Assembly (NCBI GenBank): GCA_050248495.1
Contig: JBFWSG010000028.1
Coordinates: 4,669-68,668 of the forward strand
Source of the DNA: DASYDU01 sp050248495
GTDB taxonomy: Bacteria; Planctomycetota; Planctomycetia; Pirellulales; Lacipirellulaceae
Length of the DNA stretch: 64,000 bases
Direction: 5' to 3'
The translations under genes were made by a program, and so were the position numbers. Under the pieces are notes generated by a model, which was given only the letters and a program-made list of their open reading frames with translations, was not told the DNA's origin and ran no database searches. Of this stretch, positions 51,701 to 60,184 are shown piece after piece. How positions within the stretch are numbered: the first letter of the stretch is position 1; each line of letters opens with the position of its first letter.

Positions 51701-54297
51701 TCGTCCTGGTCGACGTCGCCGTCCGCGTCGGCGTCTCCCTTGTCGCCCGGTGTGACGTTTTCGCCGTTGGAATCTTGCCAGATCGTGAAGTCCGCGGCGT
51801 CGACCGTGCCGTCGCCGTTGAAGTCGGCGTTGGGCGTGGGTGGCGGCGTGACGGCAAAGAAATCGAGCACGCGATCCATCACCGCCGTGCGATTTCCGGC
51901 GGTCGTGATCGTTTCGAACGGGAAGGCGAGCATTACCAGGCTCCCCTTGCCGCCGCTGCCGGCGGATTGAATCGCCGCACCCCCTGCGCCGTTCGCATAG
52001 GCCAGCGCCGTCTGGGCCCCGGCCTGCGGGCTGATCACATCCGGGTACTCGGAGTTGTAGAACTGCGTGCCGTCGTCGAACGTGAGCTGGAGCCCCGCAA
52101 AGATGCTGCCCGCGACGCCATTGGCCACATACGTGTTGGCATCGTCCGACACGTAGTTGGCCCGCAGGGTCTGCTCGTAGAACGTGCGGCCATTGTTCAG
52201 ATTGTCGAGGTCCCAGCCGATCTCGGCACCGGAGAGAAACAGGTTTCCGCCGCCGTTGATGAACTGCGTGACCAGCGTTTGCTCCGTGGCATTGAACGTG
52301 TCGTCGGCCGACGACTCTTCGCCAAGGATCCAGATCACACTGTCGTAATCCGCCAGATCGACGGCACCGGAGATCACCGCGTCGTTGCTGGTGCTCTCGA
52401 AATGAACTCCTGGGGCAGCGGTCGCGATCGCCGCGCCGACCTGAGCGGTGTAGTCGTATGAATTGCTGTTCCGCGGCCGCACCCGCTCCACGGAAATGCC
52501 CAGGTAGGGCGGCTGCTTCGGATTGAGCGTCCGATCCAGGCGGTCGAACCCGCTTACCACCAGCACCTGCTTCGCACCGCCGGTGGGCAGCACGGTGAGC
52601 ACTTCCGAAGCCGGCGACTCGCCTCCCTCGTTGGCTGCGACGACTTTGAAATAGTACGGCAAATTGGGGTCGAGGCCCATGAGCGTGGCCGTACTGGCCG
52701 CCCCACCGGCAACATACGTGCCGCCGTCGAAGCCGTACCCGTTGCTCGAGCCATAGATGATGTAACCCGTCGGCGCATCACCCAAAACAGAGTTCGCTGC
52801 AGGCGGCGTCCAGGTAATTGTCGCGCTGCCCGAAGCGTTCGAGGTGACCTGCCCGATCTTAGGCGCCGCCGGCAGATTCACCACCGAAGTCGTGTTGCCG
52901 TCGACGCCGCGGAAATATTTCACCAGCCCCTGGTACGTGGCCCGGGCCACCGCGTCGCGGACTTTCGCGTCGCGCATCAACTCCGCGTCGAGCTGATCGT
53001 CGTGGTAGGCCACTTCGACGATCGTCGCGTCGAACTCGTTATTGATGTAAGTGTTGTTGATCTCGCCGAACTCGATGTCGCTGCGATCGAGCGTCACGTT
53101 CGTGCCGGCGTTGTACCAGTCGTGCTCGTAGAGCCCGTTCTGCGCCACGAGGTCGTCGTTCACCTCCTGGCCCAAGGCCTTGGCCAGCTGGAACTGGTTC
53201 GGCGTTTTCGAGGTGACGTAGTTATTGCCGTTGTACAGACCGAGTACGCCCCGGCCTCCGCTGGCGTTGCTGTGGAAGCTCACAAACACCCGGTCCGAGA
53301 GCGTCCCCTCCACTTCGCGGTTCATGTATTCGGCATAGCGCGGCGAGAACGACACAGCAGCATCGCGGTCGACGCTCGTGGCGCGATACTCCGACGCCGG
53401 GATGCCCTGCGAGTGGTTTACATGCCACATCACCCAATACAGACCCGACTCGTCCTCGCGCGGCAGCCCGGAAACGCCGGCCCCCCGGTCGATGTCGCCC
53501 ATCCCGTTTCCGAAGCGAATCATGTCGGCAATCACGACTCGCCCGGGATCGTCCGAGCGGTTGCTGACGTCGACGTACCCCGCGGTGCCCGCGTCGAAGT
53601 AGTACGTGCCAAGATACACCAGGCCGTTGCCCACCATGCGGTGATTGACGGTCACCTCCGTAATGCCGCCGCTGTGGTGCACGCGGTACAGCTGATCTTC
53701 TGCGCGATCACTGCCCGAGCGGGTCCAGGCGTAAATTGGGTAAAAACCCGCCGCGCCGATGTTCGGCTGGTAGCGGGCATACGCCGTTTCTGTCGCCGAG
53801 GTCGACGCATAGCGATACGGCACGTCGCCCGCGTCACCGAAGTAGACCGTCGCCGTGCTATTGCTCCAGTCGCCGACGAACGTCACCGCCGTGTCGTCAT
53901 TGTCGATGACGTATTCATTCGTCTGATGACCGACCGGCCGCAAGGGCACGACCGTCGCCCCCGCGTTGAACAGGTAATCCACCAGGAACGTCATCTGGTC
54001 CTGGTTACCCAGGTCTTCGATGATTCCCAGGTCCGGGCCGCGCTGAAAGCTCCACGCGCCGTTCTCGTCAGCGGTGTAGCCGTGTCCGCCGTGGACGTAA
54101 ACGACTTTTCCAGACAGGCCGCCCTCCGGCTGGGTGCCGACGTCGACCAACCCCGCTGCCGAGAGCGGCAGCCGCGCTTCGAGCGCTTCGAAGGCCAACA
54201 CGCGGCGCGGCGGGCCGACGCGGGCGCCGCTGAAGACCGCCGTGAGCACTGCCACGATCGCTACGAGCGCACGATGTACGCAGTGTGCGGAACGCAT
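48748..54297 (-). CDS. Giant exported N-acetylmuramoyl-L-alanine amidase-like protein with internal duplication
   Basis: 1849 aa from ATG 54297; an upstream frame to 54336 lacks a better site. The N-terminus is hydrophobic (ALVAIVAVLTAVFSG) followed by LAFEALEARLPLSAAG, a planctomycete export-type motif. Two long, related units follow (about residues 60-880 and 910-1735). Each contains an amidase_3-type core split by a golvesin-like beta domain (RMVGNGLVYLGTYYFDAG / RMVGKGWVYLGTYHFDAG), with zinc-ligand candidates in GGHGY / SGHGW and in SFHSNASGG / GFHSNAGGG and Glu in IVEVAYHDD / IIEVAFHDS. A fibronectin type III domain, a domain with a Rossmann/flavodoxin-like look (VLVVSGFDRLDR / ILVVDGFDRYDR) and a dockerin-like pair (DFNGDGTVDAADF) then follow in each unit. 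Likely a cell-surface amidase acting on peptidoglycan. Confidence 0.85.
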   Translation of the reverse strand: MRSAHCVHRALVAIVAVLTAVFSGARVGPPRRVLAFEALEARLPLSAAGLVDVGTQPEGGLSGKVVYVHGGHGYTADENGAWSFQRGPDLGIIEDLGNQDQMTFLVDYLFNAGATVVPLRPVGHQTNEYVIDNDDTAVTFVGDWSNSTATVYFGDAGDVPYRYASTSATETAYARYQPNIGAAGFYPIYAWTRSGSDRAEDQLYRVHHSGGITEVTVNHRMVGNGLVYLGTYYFDAGTAGYVDVSNRSDDPGRVVIADMIRFGNGMGDIDRGAGVSGLPREDESGLYWVMWHVNHSQGIPASEYRATSVDRDAAVSFSPRYAEYMNREVEGTLSDRVFVSFHSNASGGRGVLGLYNGNNYVTSKTPNQFQLAKALGQEVNDDLVAQNGLYEHDWYNAGTNVTLDRSDIEFGEINNTYINNEFDATIVEVAYHDDQLDAELMRDAKVRDAVARATYQGLVKYFRGVDGNTTSVVNLPAAPKIGQVTSNASGSATITWTPPAANSVLGDAPTGYIIYGSSNGYGFDGGTYVAGGAASTATLMGLDPNLPYYFKVVAANEGGESPASEVLTVLPTGGAKQVLVVSGFDRLDRTLNPKQPPYLGISVERVRPRNSNSYDYTAQVGAAIATAAPGVHFESTSNDAVISGAVDLADYDSVIWILGEESSADDTFNATEQTLVTQFINGGGNLFLSGAEIGWDLDNLNNGRTFYEQTLRANYVSDDANTYVANGVAGSIFAGLQLTFDDGTQFYNSEYPDVISPQAGAQTALAYANGAGGAAIQSAGSGGKGSLVMLAFPFETITTAGNRTAVMDRVLDFFAVTPPPTPNADFNGDGTVDAADFTIWQDSNGENVTPGDKGDADADGDVDQDDYNLWKAQFGTSPGAGGGAGAGDQAAAAAGTSADEGGAGSLATPSGALTGKIVYVSSGHGWQWSDTLGRYATDRGDNNEIVEDFGNQDQLTFYADYILRAGGTVVPMRPVGHQLNEVVLDNDSPGVTYTGSWADSTSAVRYDEDYGAVADAVGYRFANITSTETATATYTPNIPAAGFYPVYTWVADGANRTNQLYRITDSDGGVTEIRVDHRMVGKGWVYLGTYHFDAGTGGSVQISNQSTAGGAVVVADAIRFGNGMGDVPDGPGGFGTGSISGYPREDENSIMWLWRGVGLGNNPATVLGTSNVSAPSRMAEHMNANTNPFGTSVYIGFHSNAGGGRGAVGLIDTDVADRTPHQADLALYTGRQINQDLQALNGQFEHNWSTRTTHTFTGQFGEIDEGASAEMDMTIIEVAFHDSTEDAQLMRDPKVRDQIARSTYEATLEYFDNWGGLTSPVSQPAKPTNISAISAANGDITVSWSAGPTGVQGGAPTAFRVYISRDGYGFGEYIDVPGGGTTALVIPAAELDGDAHYFKVVAVNSGGESPGSALAGARKNDGGGANRILVVDGFDRYDRNQNARYFYDFTSDDLVDRVWARYNNSFDYVVQVGEAIEAYDVPLGFDFVQNEAVIAGTVNLSDYDAIIWYSGEESKANDTFNATEQMLVANYLSGGGKLFVSGAEIGFELDSQGAGAAFYNNSLKADYVSDDGGSYATTGVAGTIFEGISLNFDNGTLFYDVGTPDRIAAIGGSIVVMNYASPGSGGAAIQFTHPDNGSQVVNFGFPFETITTAANRAAVIDRVFDFFGLNTPAPTHNADFNGDGTVDAADFTIWRDSIGQTVTPGERGDANFDGQVDAADYTVWRDLYGTTFGSVAQLLGAAAAQAKLPEPATAASQVFASIHTAGLAALANMGPSSSRAQPTFRDLGPSQQPANSAQQLLLVTQRPTNRVQLGHSLDRPTLQAPDQGTPSGEGCTLTVRQKFGLERQF

Positions 54298-54415
54298 CAC
54301 GATGCCTCTTCCCAGAAAAACCAGCCGCGCAGCCATGAACCTTCATTGTAAACAGCTCTGCGCAAACGCCGTAGTAAATTGTCGCGCAGGCGAATCGCGC
54401 GCGTGCGCATAAGCG

Positions 54416-56161
54416 CTAGAGACCGGCGGCGGAACCGTCGCCGCGCGGGTCGGCAACGCCCAGAAGTCTTCCTTTGCCGTCGCGCGCCACCGCTTGGGAT
54501 CGGCCGCCCGTGCCGGCACCAACTACCTCGATGGCGTGCCCCCGCTGACGGAGGCCTTCGACGATTTCGGGCGCGAGCTTCTGCTCGACCGCCAGCGAAT
54601 TGGGACGCCACTGATGATGGAACCGCGGATCGCCGATCGCGCTGGACAGCGGCTGCTGAAAGTCGAGGTAGCGGACGATCCCCAACAGCACCGCGGTGAT
54701 GATCTTCGGTCCGCCCGCGGCGCCGATCGAAAGAATCGGCTGTTTTTCCGCATCCAGCACGATCGTGGGACTCATGCTCGACAGCGGCCGCTTGCCGGGT
54801 GCGACTGCGTTGTTCTCCGCACCCACCAAACCAAATGCGTTCGGCACGCCCGGCATGATCGAGAAGTCGTCCATCTCGTCGTTGAGCACCACGCCCGTTC
54901 CGGGCACCACCACTTTGGAGCCGAAGGCCGTGTTCACCGTGGCCGTGATCGCCACCCAATTGCCCTCGGCGTCGGCCGCCGAGATGTGAGTCGTGTGCCG
55001 CCCGAAGACATCCTGCTTCCATTCGGGTGGCGTGCCATGCATCAGCACGTCCTTGGTCTCGTGCGTATTGATCCGCGAGGCCAATTCCTTCGCGTACGAC
55101 TTGGCAATGAGTCCGCGCGGCACGGTCACAAAATCCGAATCGCCCAGCCAGTAGGCCCGATCGGCAAACGCCAGCTTGAACGACTCCGCGACAATTTGGC
55201 TCGCGTCGACTGGGTCGCGCTCGTGGATTGCCCGCATGTCGAACAGCTCGAGCATGTTGAGCATTTGGGCGACGTGAATGCCGCCGGAGCTGGGCGGCGG
55301 GAAGCCGATGATCGTGTAATCGCGATAGCTCGTTTCGAGCGGGTCGCGCGGCTTGGCCTGGTAGGCGGCGAAATCGGCAGCGGTCATGATGCCGCCGTTC
55401 TCGCCCATCCACTTGCCGACCGCCTCGGCAAACGAACCGCGGTAGAACCAGTCGGAACCGTGCTCCGCGATCGACCGATACGAGCTCGCCAGATCGGCCT
55501 GGACGAGCGATTCACCCTCCTTGCGCGGGCTGCCGTCAGGATGCAGAAAGATGGCCGCGGAACCCGGGAATTTTCGTAGATCCTGGGCCGTGCCGGCGAT
55601 CGCACTTGCGAGGCCGCGCCGAATCGCAAAGCCCTTGGCGGCGTGTTCCATGCCCGGCTCGAGCAGTCGCGCGAGCTTCTTCGTGCCGCACCGCTCGATC
55701 GCCAGCTCATAGGCCGCGAGCGCGCCCGGCACGCCGCTCGCCAGCGGGCCGGTCTGGCTGGCGGTGGTAACGGCGTGATGATCGCGGACAAACATGTCCT
55801 TGGTCGCGGCCGCAGGGGCCATCTCGCGGCCATCGATCGCCGTGATGCTGCCATCCGCCGAGCGAATGAGAATCAGGCAGCCGCCGCCGATTCCCGAGTT
55901 ATTGCCGTCCACCACTCCCAGCGTCAGCGCGGCAGCCACCGCTGCGTCGACCGCATTGCCCCCGTCGCGAAAGACGTCGACGCCTGCCTCGGTCGCCAGT
56001 GCGTGTCCTGTTGCAATCATGCCTTTCTCTGCCGTTGCCTCGTGGGCCGATGTGTCTGCCGTCGTCAGTAGCAACGGGCAGGCCAGGAGTATCACGCAAA
56101 GACGCCAAGGCGCAAAGGTGGATCGGTGTCGCCTCGTCGTCGTTAGAAATTCTCTGTTCAT
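54416..56161 (-). CDS. ggt: Gamma-glutamyltransferase (Ggt)
   Basis: 581 aa from ATG 56161, two bases after the stop of the triple-fusion gene; the open frame runs further but only as its shadow. A signal peptide (LCVILLACPLLLTTADTSA) precedes the GGT domain: GMIATGHALATEAGVDVFRDGGNAVDAAVAAALTL, GIGGGCLILIRSADG, and GRHTTHISAADAEGNWVAITATVN, in which the Thr at the autoprocessing site becomes the N-terminal nucleophile of the small subunit. PLSSMSPTIVLD is a further signature. The enzyme removes gamma-glutamyl groups from peptides; here it might free D-Glu from gamma-D-Glu-containing stem peptides, a link suggested only by context. Confidence 0.94.
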   Translation of the reverse strand: MNREFLTTTRRHRSTFAPWRLCVILLACPLLLTTADTSAHEATAEKGMIATGHALATEAGVDVFRDGGNAVDAAVAAALTLGVVDGNNSGIGGGCLILIRSADGSITAIDGREMAPAAATKDMFVRDHHAVTTASQTGPLASGVPGALAAYELAIERCGTKKLARLLEPGMEHAAKGFAIRRGLASAIAGTAQDLRKFPGSAAIFLHPDGSPRKEGESLVQADLASSYRSIAEHGSDWFYRGSFAEAVGKWMGENGGIMTAADFAAYQAKPRDPLETSYRDYTIIGFPPPSSGGIHVAQMLNMLELFDMRAIHERDPVDASQIVAESFKLAFADRAYWLGDSDFVTVPRGLIAKSYAKELASRINTHETKDVLMHGTPPEWKQDVFGRHTTHISAADAEGNWVAITATVNTAFGSKVVVPGTGVVLNDEMDDFSIMPGVPNAFGLVGAENNAVAPGKRPLSSMSPTIVLDAEKQPILSIGAAGGPKIITAVLLGIVRYLDFQQPLSSAIGDPRFHHQWRPNSLAVEQKLAPEIVEGLRQRGHAIEVVGAGTGGRSQAVARDGKGRLLGVADPRGDGSAAGL

Positions 56162-56163
56162 GA

Positions 56164-59100
56164 TCAGCGGTAGAGCAAATACGGCGCGCGGCGCGCGCGG
56201 AATTCTTGCACCTGGGGGTCCACCGAATCGAGGATCGCCTGGACGCCTCTTCCGGAAAGCACATCGCGATAGACGTCCTCGTTTCCAAGCAGACGATTGT
56301 ACGGTTTCGCGTCCCACTCCTTGGAATGCAACTCGCGCAGCGCATGGGCGACGATCATGCCCAGCTCGAACGGGCGAACCGCGTCCCAATCGGTGATCAC
56401 AAAGTTGAGCCCGCCACATTCCTCGCCGGCAAATTTGCTGTTCGCGGGCGTGAAGCGAATCGGCACCACGCGAACCCCCGCCGGATGTGCTGAATTCACC
56501 TGCTCCGCCAATTTCTGTTCGTCAATCCACGGGGCGCCCAGCACCTCGAATGGTGCGTCGGTCCCGCGGCCAACCGACACATTCGTCGTCTCCAACAGGC
56601 CGATCCCCGGGTACAACAGGGCCGCCGTTTCCGATCGCATGTTGGGCGACGGATTGATCCATTCGAGGCCGGTGTCGTGCCAGTATTCCTGCCGCCGCCA
56701 ACCTGCGACGGGAATTACGGTCAATTTCACGTCCAACTTTCTTTCGGCCGCGAACATCCGCGCCAGCTCGCCGATCGTCATCCCGTAGCGAAGCGGCAGC
56801 GTGTGATAGGCGACGAACGACTCGCTTCCTGCGTCCCGCGTCGGTCCTTCGATGGAAACGCCGTCGATGGGGTTCGGCCGGTCAAGCACGACGAACTCAA
56901 TGCCTGCCTCGGCCGCCGCGGTCATCGCCTCGCCCATCGTCGAGATGTACGTGTAGAACCGGCAGCCGATGTCCTGAATGTCGAATACCAGGACGTCCAG
57001 CCCCGCCAGCTGTTTCCGCGACGGCTTGCGACTCTCGCCATAGAGGCTGTAAATCGGCACGCCGAGCGCCGCATCGCGCGAGTCTTCGATGCGATTTACA
57101 TCCAGCGCCCCGGCGATGCCATGCTCAGGGCTGAACAGTGCCACGAGCTTGACGTCTTCAGCATCGTGCAGCAATTTCGCCGTGAAAACGCCTGCACTAT
57201 CGACGCCCGTATGGTTCGTGATCAGGCCGACGCGTTTGCCACGCAGCGTTTTGAATCCCTGTGCCCTCAAGACGTCGATTCCCAGCTTCACCGCCCCATC
57301 GGACTGGTCGCTTAAGCGACCAGTACCCGCCCCACCCGCCGGCAAATCGTCAATCGCCCCGGCCGCGATCGCCCCAATCCGCCCGGCGAGGCTGTTCACT
57401 TCACCGACGCCATCGGGATGGAGCCGCGTCGACAGGAAAATCACGTACAAATCCAGCTCGGGGTCGATCCACATCGCCGTGCCGGTGAAGCCGCCATGAC
57501 CGAACGCCCGCGGGCTCATCGTCTCGCCGCGATTGCGCGAGTATTCGCTCCCCATGTCCCAGCCCAGCCCGCGCTTGTTGCCGTCGATATCGCGCGGCCG
57601 GGTCATTTCGGCGACGGTCGCCGAGCCGAGAATGCGGACGCCGTCGAGCTCGCCGCCGCGGAGCATCATTGTGGCGTACCGCGCTAGATCGTGTGCTGTG
57701 CTGAACAGGCCGGCATGCCCGGCGACGCCGCCCATTTGCGCGGAGCGCGGGTCATGCACCACTCCGCGGAGCCACTCGCCGTCGCGCTTTTCGGTCGTCG
57801 CCGCCCGGCTCTTGAGCGCATCGGCCGGCAAATATCCCGAGTCATCCATCCCCAGCGGGCGGAAGATTTCCTCCTTCGCAAACACATCGAGCGCCTTGCC
57901 CGAAACCTGCTCCACGATTTTGCCCAGCAGGATGAACCCGACGTCCGAATACTTGAATTTCTTGCCCGGCGGCGAGAGGGGCTTGAGGTCGCAGATCTTG
58001 GGCTTCGCCGACGCCCAGCCGTCGTCGTAGTCGTCGAGCGAATTGTCGGGGATCAGTCCGCCCGCATGCACGAGCAGCTGCTCCACGGTGATCTCGCCTT
58101 TCCCGTTGGCCGCAAACTCCGGAAAGTACTCGGCCACTTTGTCCGACAGCCGCAGCTCGCCCCCTTCGAGGAGCTTCATCACGCTCGTCCCCGTGGCGAT
58201 CGACTTGGTGAGCGAAGCCATGTCGAACACCGTGTCAATCGTCATCGGCACTTCCTGCGGTTCGACTTGGCGGTTGCCGTAGGCCTTCTCGAACACGATT
58301 CCGCTCTCGCGGCCGACCAAGACGACACACCCGGCCATCTCGCCGCGTTTCAAATAGCGCTCGACGACGGCATCGATGTGCTGCTCCATTGCCATCGACG
58401 GGCTCTCCGCCGCTCTTGCTTGTGCCGGAACAACGACAGTCGCCAACATCAACACGGCGATCGCGGGCTTGTGAATCGCCCGGTCGAATAGGCTCAGCGC
58501 TAACCCCGACAACACTATCGATCCGCTGCCGATGAGCGCGTACCAATACGGATTCACATCCGTGCGAAACGCGATCCAACTCACCGCGAGCGCCCCGACG
58601 GCGAACGCTGCGAATGCGACCCACTGCCGCGCCGCCGGCGCCAGCCTGCCGAGCCCGTACAGACCGAGTACCAATCCCGTTGCAAAACCGGCGATCGTCA
58701 GCACCGCGTCGACGATCGCCATGTTCTTCGTCAGGGCGACCGCGATGATCGCCACCGCAACTTGCGTGAGCGCGAAAAACAAGGTCAGGCCGCGGGCGAT
58801 CGCTAGCGTTTTGCGTTCATCAGCATCCTTCAGCCAGCCTCCCAACCAATCGTTCGTGAGCGAACTTGCGGACGAGTTGAACGAACTGGCGAGCGTCGAC
58901 ATCGTAGCCGCCAGAATCGCCGCCAGGATCAAACCTTTCATACCAGTCCCCATGTACGTTACGACAAACGACATCAGAGCCTCATCTCCCGCCGGCGCGG
59001 ACAGGGACGACTCGACCGTCTGATGAAAACAGGCCAGCTCGACTCCGATGAACAAAAACAGCGCGAATTGCAGCAGCACCACAAAACCGCTCAGCACCAG

Positions 59101-59943
59101 CGCCCAGGCCGCCGAAGCCTGGCTCTTCGCACACAAGTATCGTTGCACGATCAATTGATCGGTGCCGTGCGTGGCCAGCGAAAGGAACGCGCCGCCGATG
59201 CAGCCGGCCCAAAATGTCATCGTGCCAGTGGTCAGAGACGGGTCGAAATCGAGCAGCCGGAATCGTCCTGTCGCTTCGCCGAAGGACATGACTTCGGCCC
59301 AGCCGCCAGGGATCTTTGCTAGCAGCAACCCGGCCGCCGCCAAAGCGCCGAGAATGTATACCGCGAATTGGATGCAGTCGTTCCAAACCACCGATCGCAC
59401 GCCGCCGACACAAGCGTAGAGCCCCGTGACCGCGGCCGTCACCAGAATCGAAGTCAGCATCTCGAAGCCCACCGCCACATTCAGCGCCAAGGCGGTCAAG
59501 AACAGACGTAATCCGTCCGCGAGATTGCGCATCACGAGAAACACCAGCGACGCCAAACGCCGCGTCGCCAATCCGAAGCGCTGTTCCAGCACCTGATAAG
59601 CTGTGAGCACTTCGCCGCGAAAGTAACCGGGCAGCAGCCAGACGACGATCGCCAATCGCCCCAGGATGTAGCCGAAAGTAAGTTGCAGAAAGCGGAAGTC
59701 GCCCCCTTTGACGTACGTCACGCCAGGGATGCTCAAGAACGTTACGGTGCTGGTTTCGGTGGCCACGATCGACAGCAGCAGCGCCAAAGTCGGCAGTTGA
59801 CGTCCGCCCAGAAAATATTCGCGCTGGTCCGTCTGACCGCGGCCCAGCCAAATCCCCAGCAGCGTCGACACGGCCAGGTAGGCAGCCACAATCGCGGCAT
59901 CGATCGGTCCAATCGTGGTGGCGATGATCGGTGAAAAATTCAC
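56164..59943 (-). CDS. Sodium:solute symporter / serine hydrolase / NamZ (DUF1343) triple fusion
   Basis: 1259 aa in one frame. Residues 1-490 are an SSS-family symporter with about 13 membrane segments (YFLGGRQLPTLALLLSIVATETSTVTFLSIPG; GYFRGEVLTAYQVLEQRFG). A final segment and signal-like stretch (KPAIAVLMLATVVVPAQARA, 492-511) lead out to a beta-lactamase-fold serine hydrolase (about 520-850) with S577-x-x-K580, YSD at 665-667 and HGG at 816-818. Residues 885-1259 are NamZ: GKRVGLITNHTGVD, LFSPEHG (938-942), FDIQDIGCRFYTY, LDRPNPIDG. In Bacillus the last two are separate genes, ybbE (amiE) and ybbC (namZ), next to nagZ and murQ. NamZ is an exo-N-acetylmuramidase. The fusion would put MurNAc release at the mouth of a transporter. 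The gene starts the operon with ggt. Confidence 0.9.
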   Translation of the reverse strand: MNFSPIIATTIGPIDAAIVAAYLAVSTLLGIWLGRGQTDQREYFLGGRQLPTLALLLSIVATETSTVTFLSIPGVTYVKGGDFRFLQLTFGYILGRLAIVVWLLPGYFRGEVLTAYQVLEQRFGLATRRLASLVFLVMRNLADGLRLFLTALALNVAVGFEMLTSILVTAAVTGLYACVGGVRSVVWNDCIQFAVYILGALAAAGLLLAKIPGGWAEVMSFGEATGRFRLLDFDPSLTTGTMTFWAGCIGGAFLSLATHGTDQLIVQRYLCAKSQASAAWALVLSGFVVLLQFALFLFIGVELACFHQTVESSLSAPAGDEALMSFVVTYMGTGMKGLILAAILAATMSTLASSFNSSASSLTNDWLGGWLKDADERKTLAIARGLTLFFALTQVAVAIIAVALTKNMAIVDAVLTIAGFATGLVLGLYGLGRLAPAARQWVAFAAFAVGALAVSWIAFRTDVNPYWYALIGSGSIVLSGLALSLFDRAIHKPAIAVLMLATVVVPAQARAAESPSMAMEQHIDAVVERYLKRGEMAGCVVLVGRESGIVFEKAYGNRQVEPQEVPMTIDTVFDMASLTKSIATGTSVMKLLEGGELRLSDKVAEYFPEFAANGKGEITVEQLLVHAGGLIPDNSLDDYDDGWASAKPKICDLKPLSPPGKKFKYSDVGFILLGKIVEQVSGKALDVFAKEEIFRPLGMDDSGYLPADALKSRAATTEKRDGEWLRGVVHDPRSAQMGGVAGHAGLFSTAHDLARYATMMLRGGELDGVRILGSATVAEMTRPRDIDGNKRGLGWDMGSEYSRNRGETMSPRAFGHGGFTGTAMWIDPELDLYVIFLSTRLHPDGVGEVNSLAGRIGAIAAGAIDDLPAGGAGTGRLSDQSDGAVKLGIDVLRAQGFKTLRGKRVGLITNHTGVDSAGVFTAKLLHDAEDVKLVALFSPEHGIAGALDVNRIEDSRDAALGVPIYSLYGESRKPSRKQLAGLDVLVFDIQDIGCRFYTYISTMGEAMTAAAEAGIEFVVLDRPNPIDGVSIEGPTRDAGSESFVAYHTLPLRYGMTIGELARMFAAERKLDVKLTVIPVAGWRRQEYWHDTGLEWINPSPNMRSETAALLYPGIGLLETTNVSVGRGTDAPFEVLGAPWIDEQKLAEQVNSAHPAGVRVVPIRFTPANSKFAGEECGGLNFVITDWDAVRPFELGMIVAHALRELHSKEWDAKPYNRLLGNEDVYRDVLSGRGVQAILDSVDPQVQEFRARRAPYLLYR

Positions 59944-60184
59944 AATTGGCGTGGCCGCGTCAAAGGAAATCTGTCGAATAATCTCGCTCTGGTGTCAGTC
60001 TAAGCTACTGCGCGAAACGGTGAAACGAGGCGAGATAATTCGGCGAGCGCAGGTCTGTAACGCTTTTGCGCACCTTCTCTAGGTGCGGTTACATCCGCTA
60101 CGTAGAATGGCTTCCAGCGGTCGAGTTCGTCGCCCGCGGTTTGGGATTCCCCACTTACAGGCAGGCAGGCCGGCGCGGACATTC
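59944..60184. promoter_or_regulatory. Divergent promoter region between the fusion gene and murQ
   Basis: 241 bp between the two start codons. It contains an inverted pair CGAATAATCTCGC (59975-59987) and GCGAGATAATTCG (60030-60042), 12 of 13 bases matching as reverse complements, centres about 55 bp apart. The spacing (about five helical turns) fits a protein that binds both sites and loops or bridges the DNA. It is a candidate shared operator for the two recycling transcripts. Confidence 0.5.

Noticed and set aside
50242..52461. Open frame of 739 codons on the plus strand
   Set aside because: Antisense to the giant amidase-like protein; low-complexity Ala/Val/Arg/Asp content, no start site.
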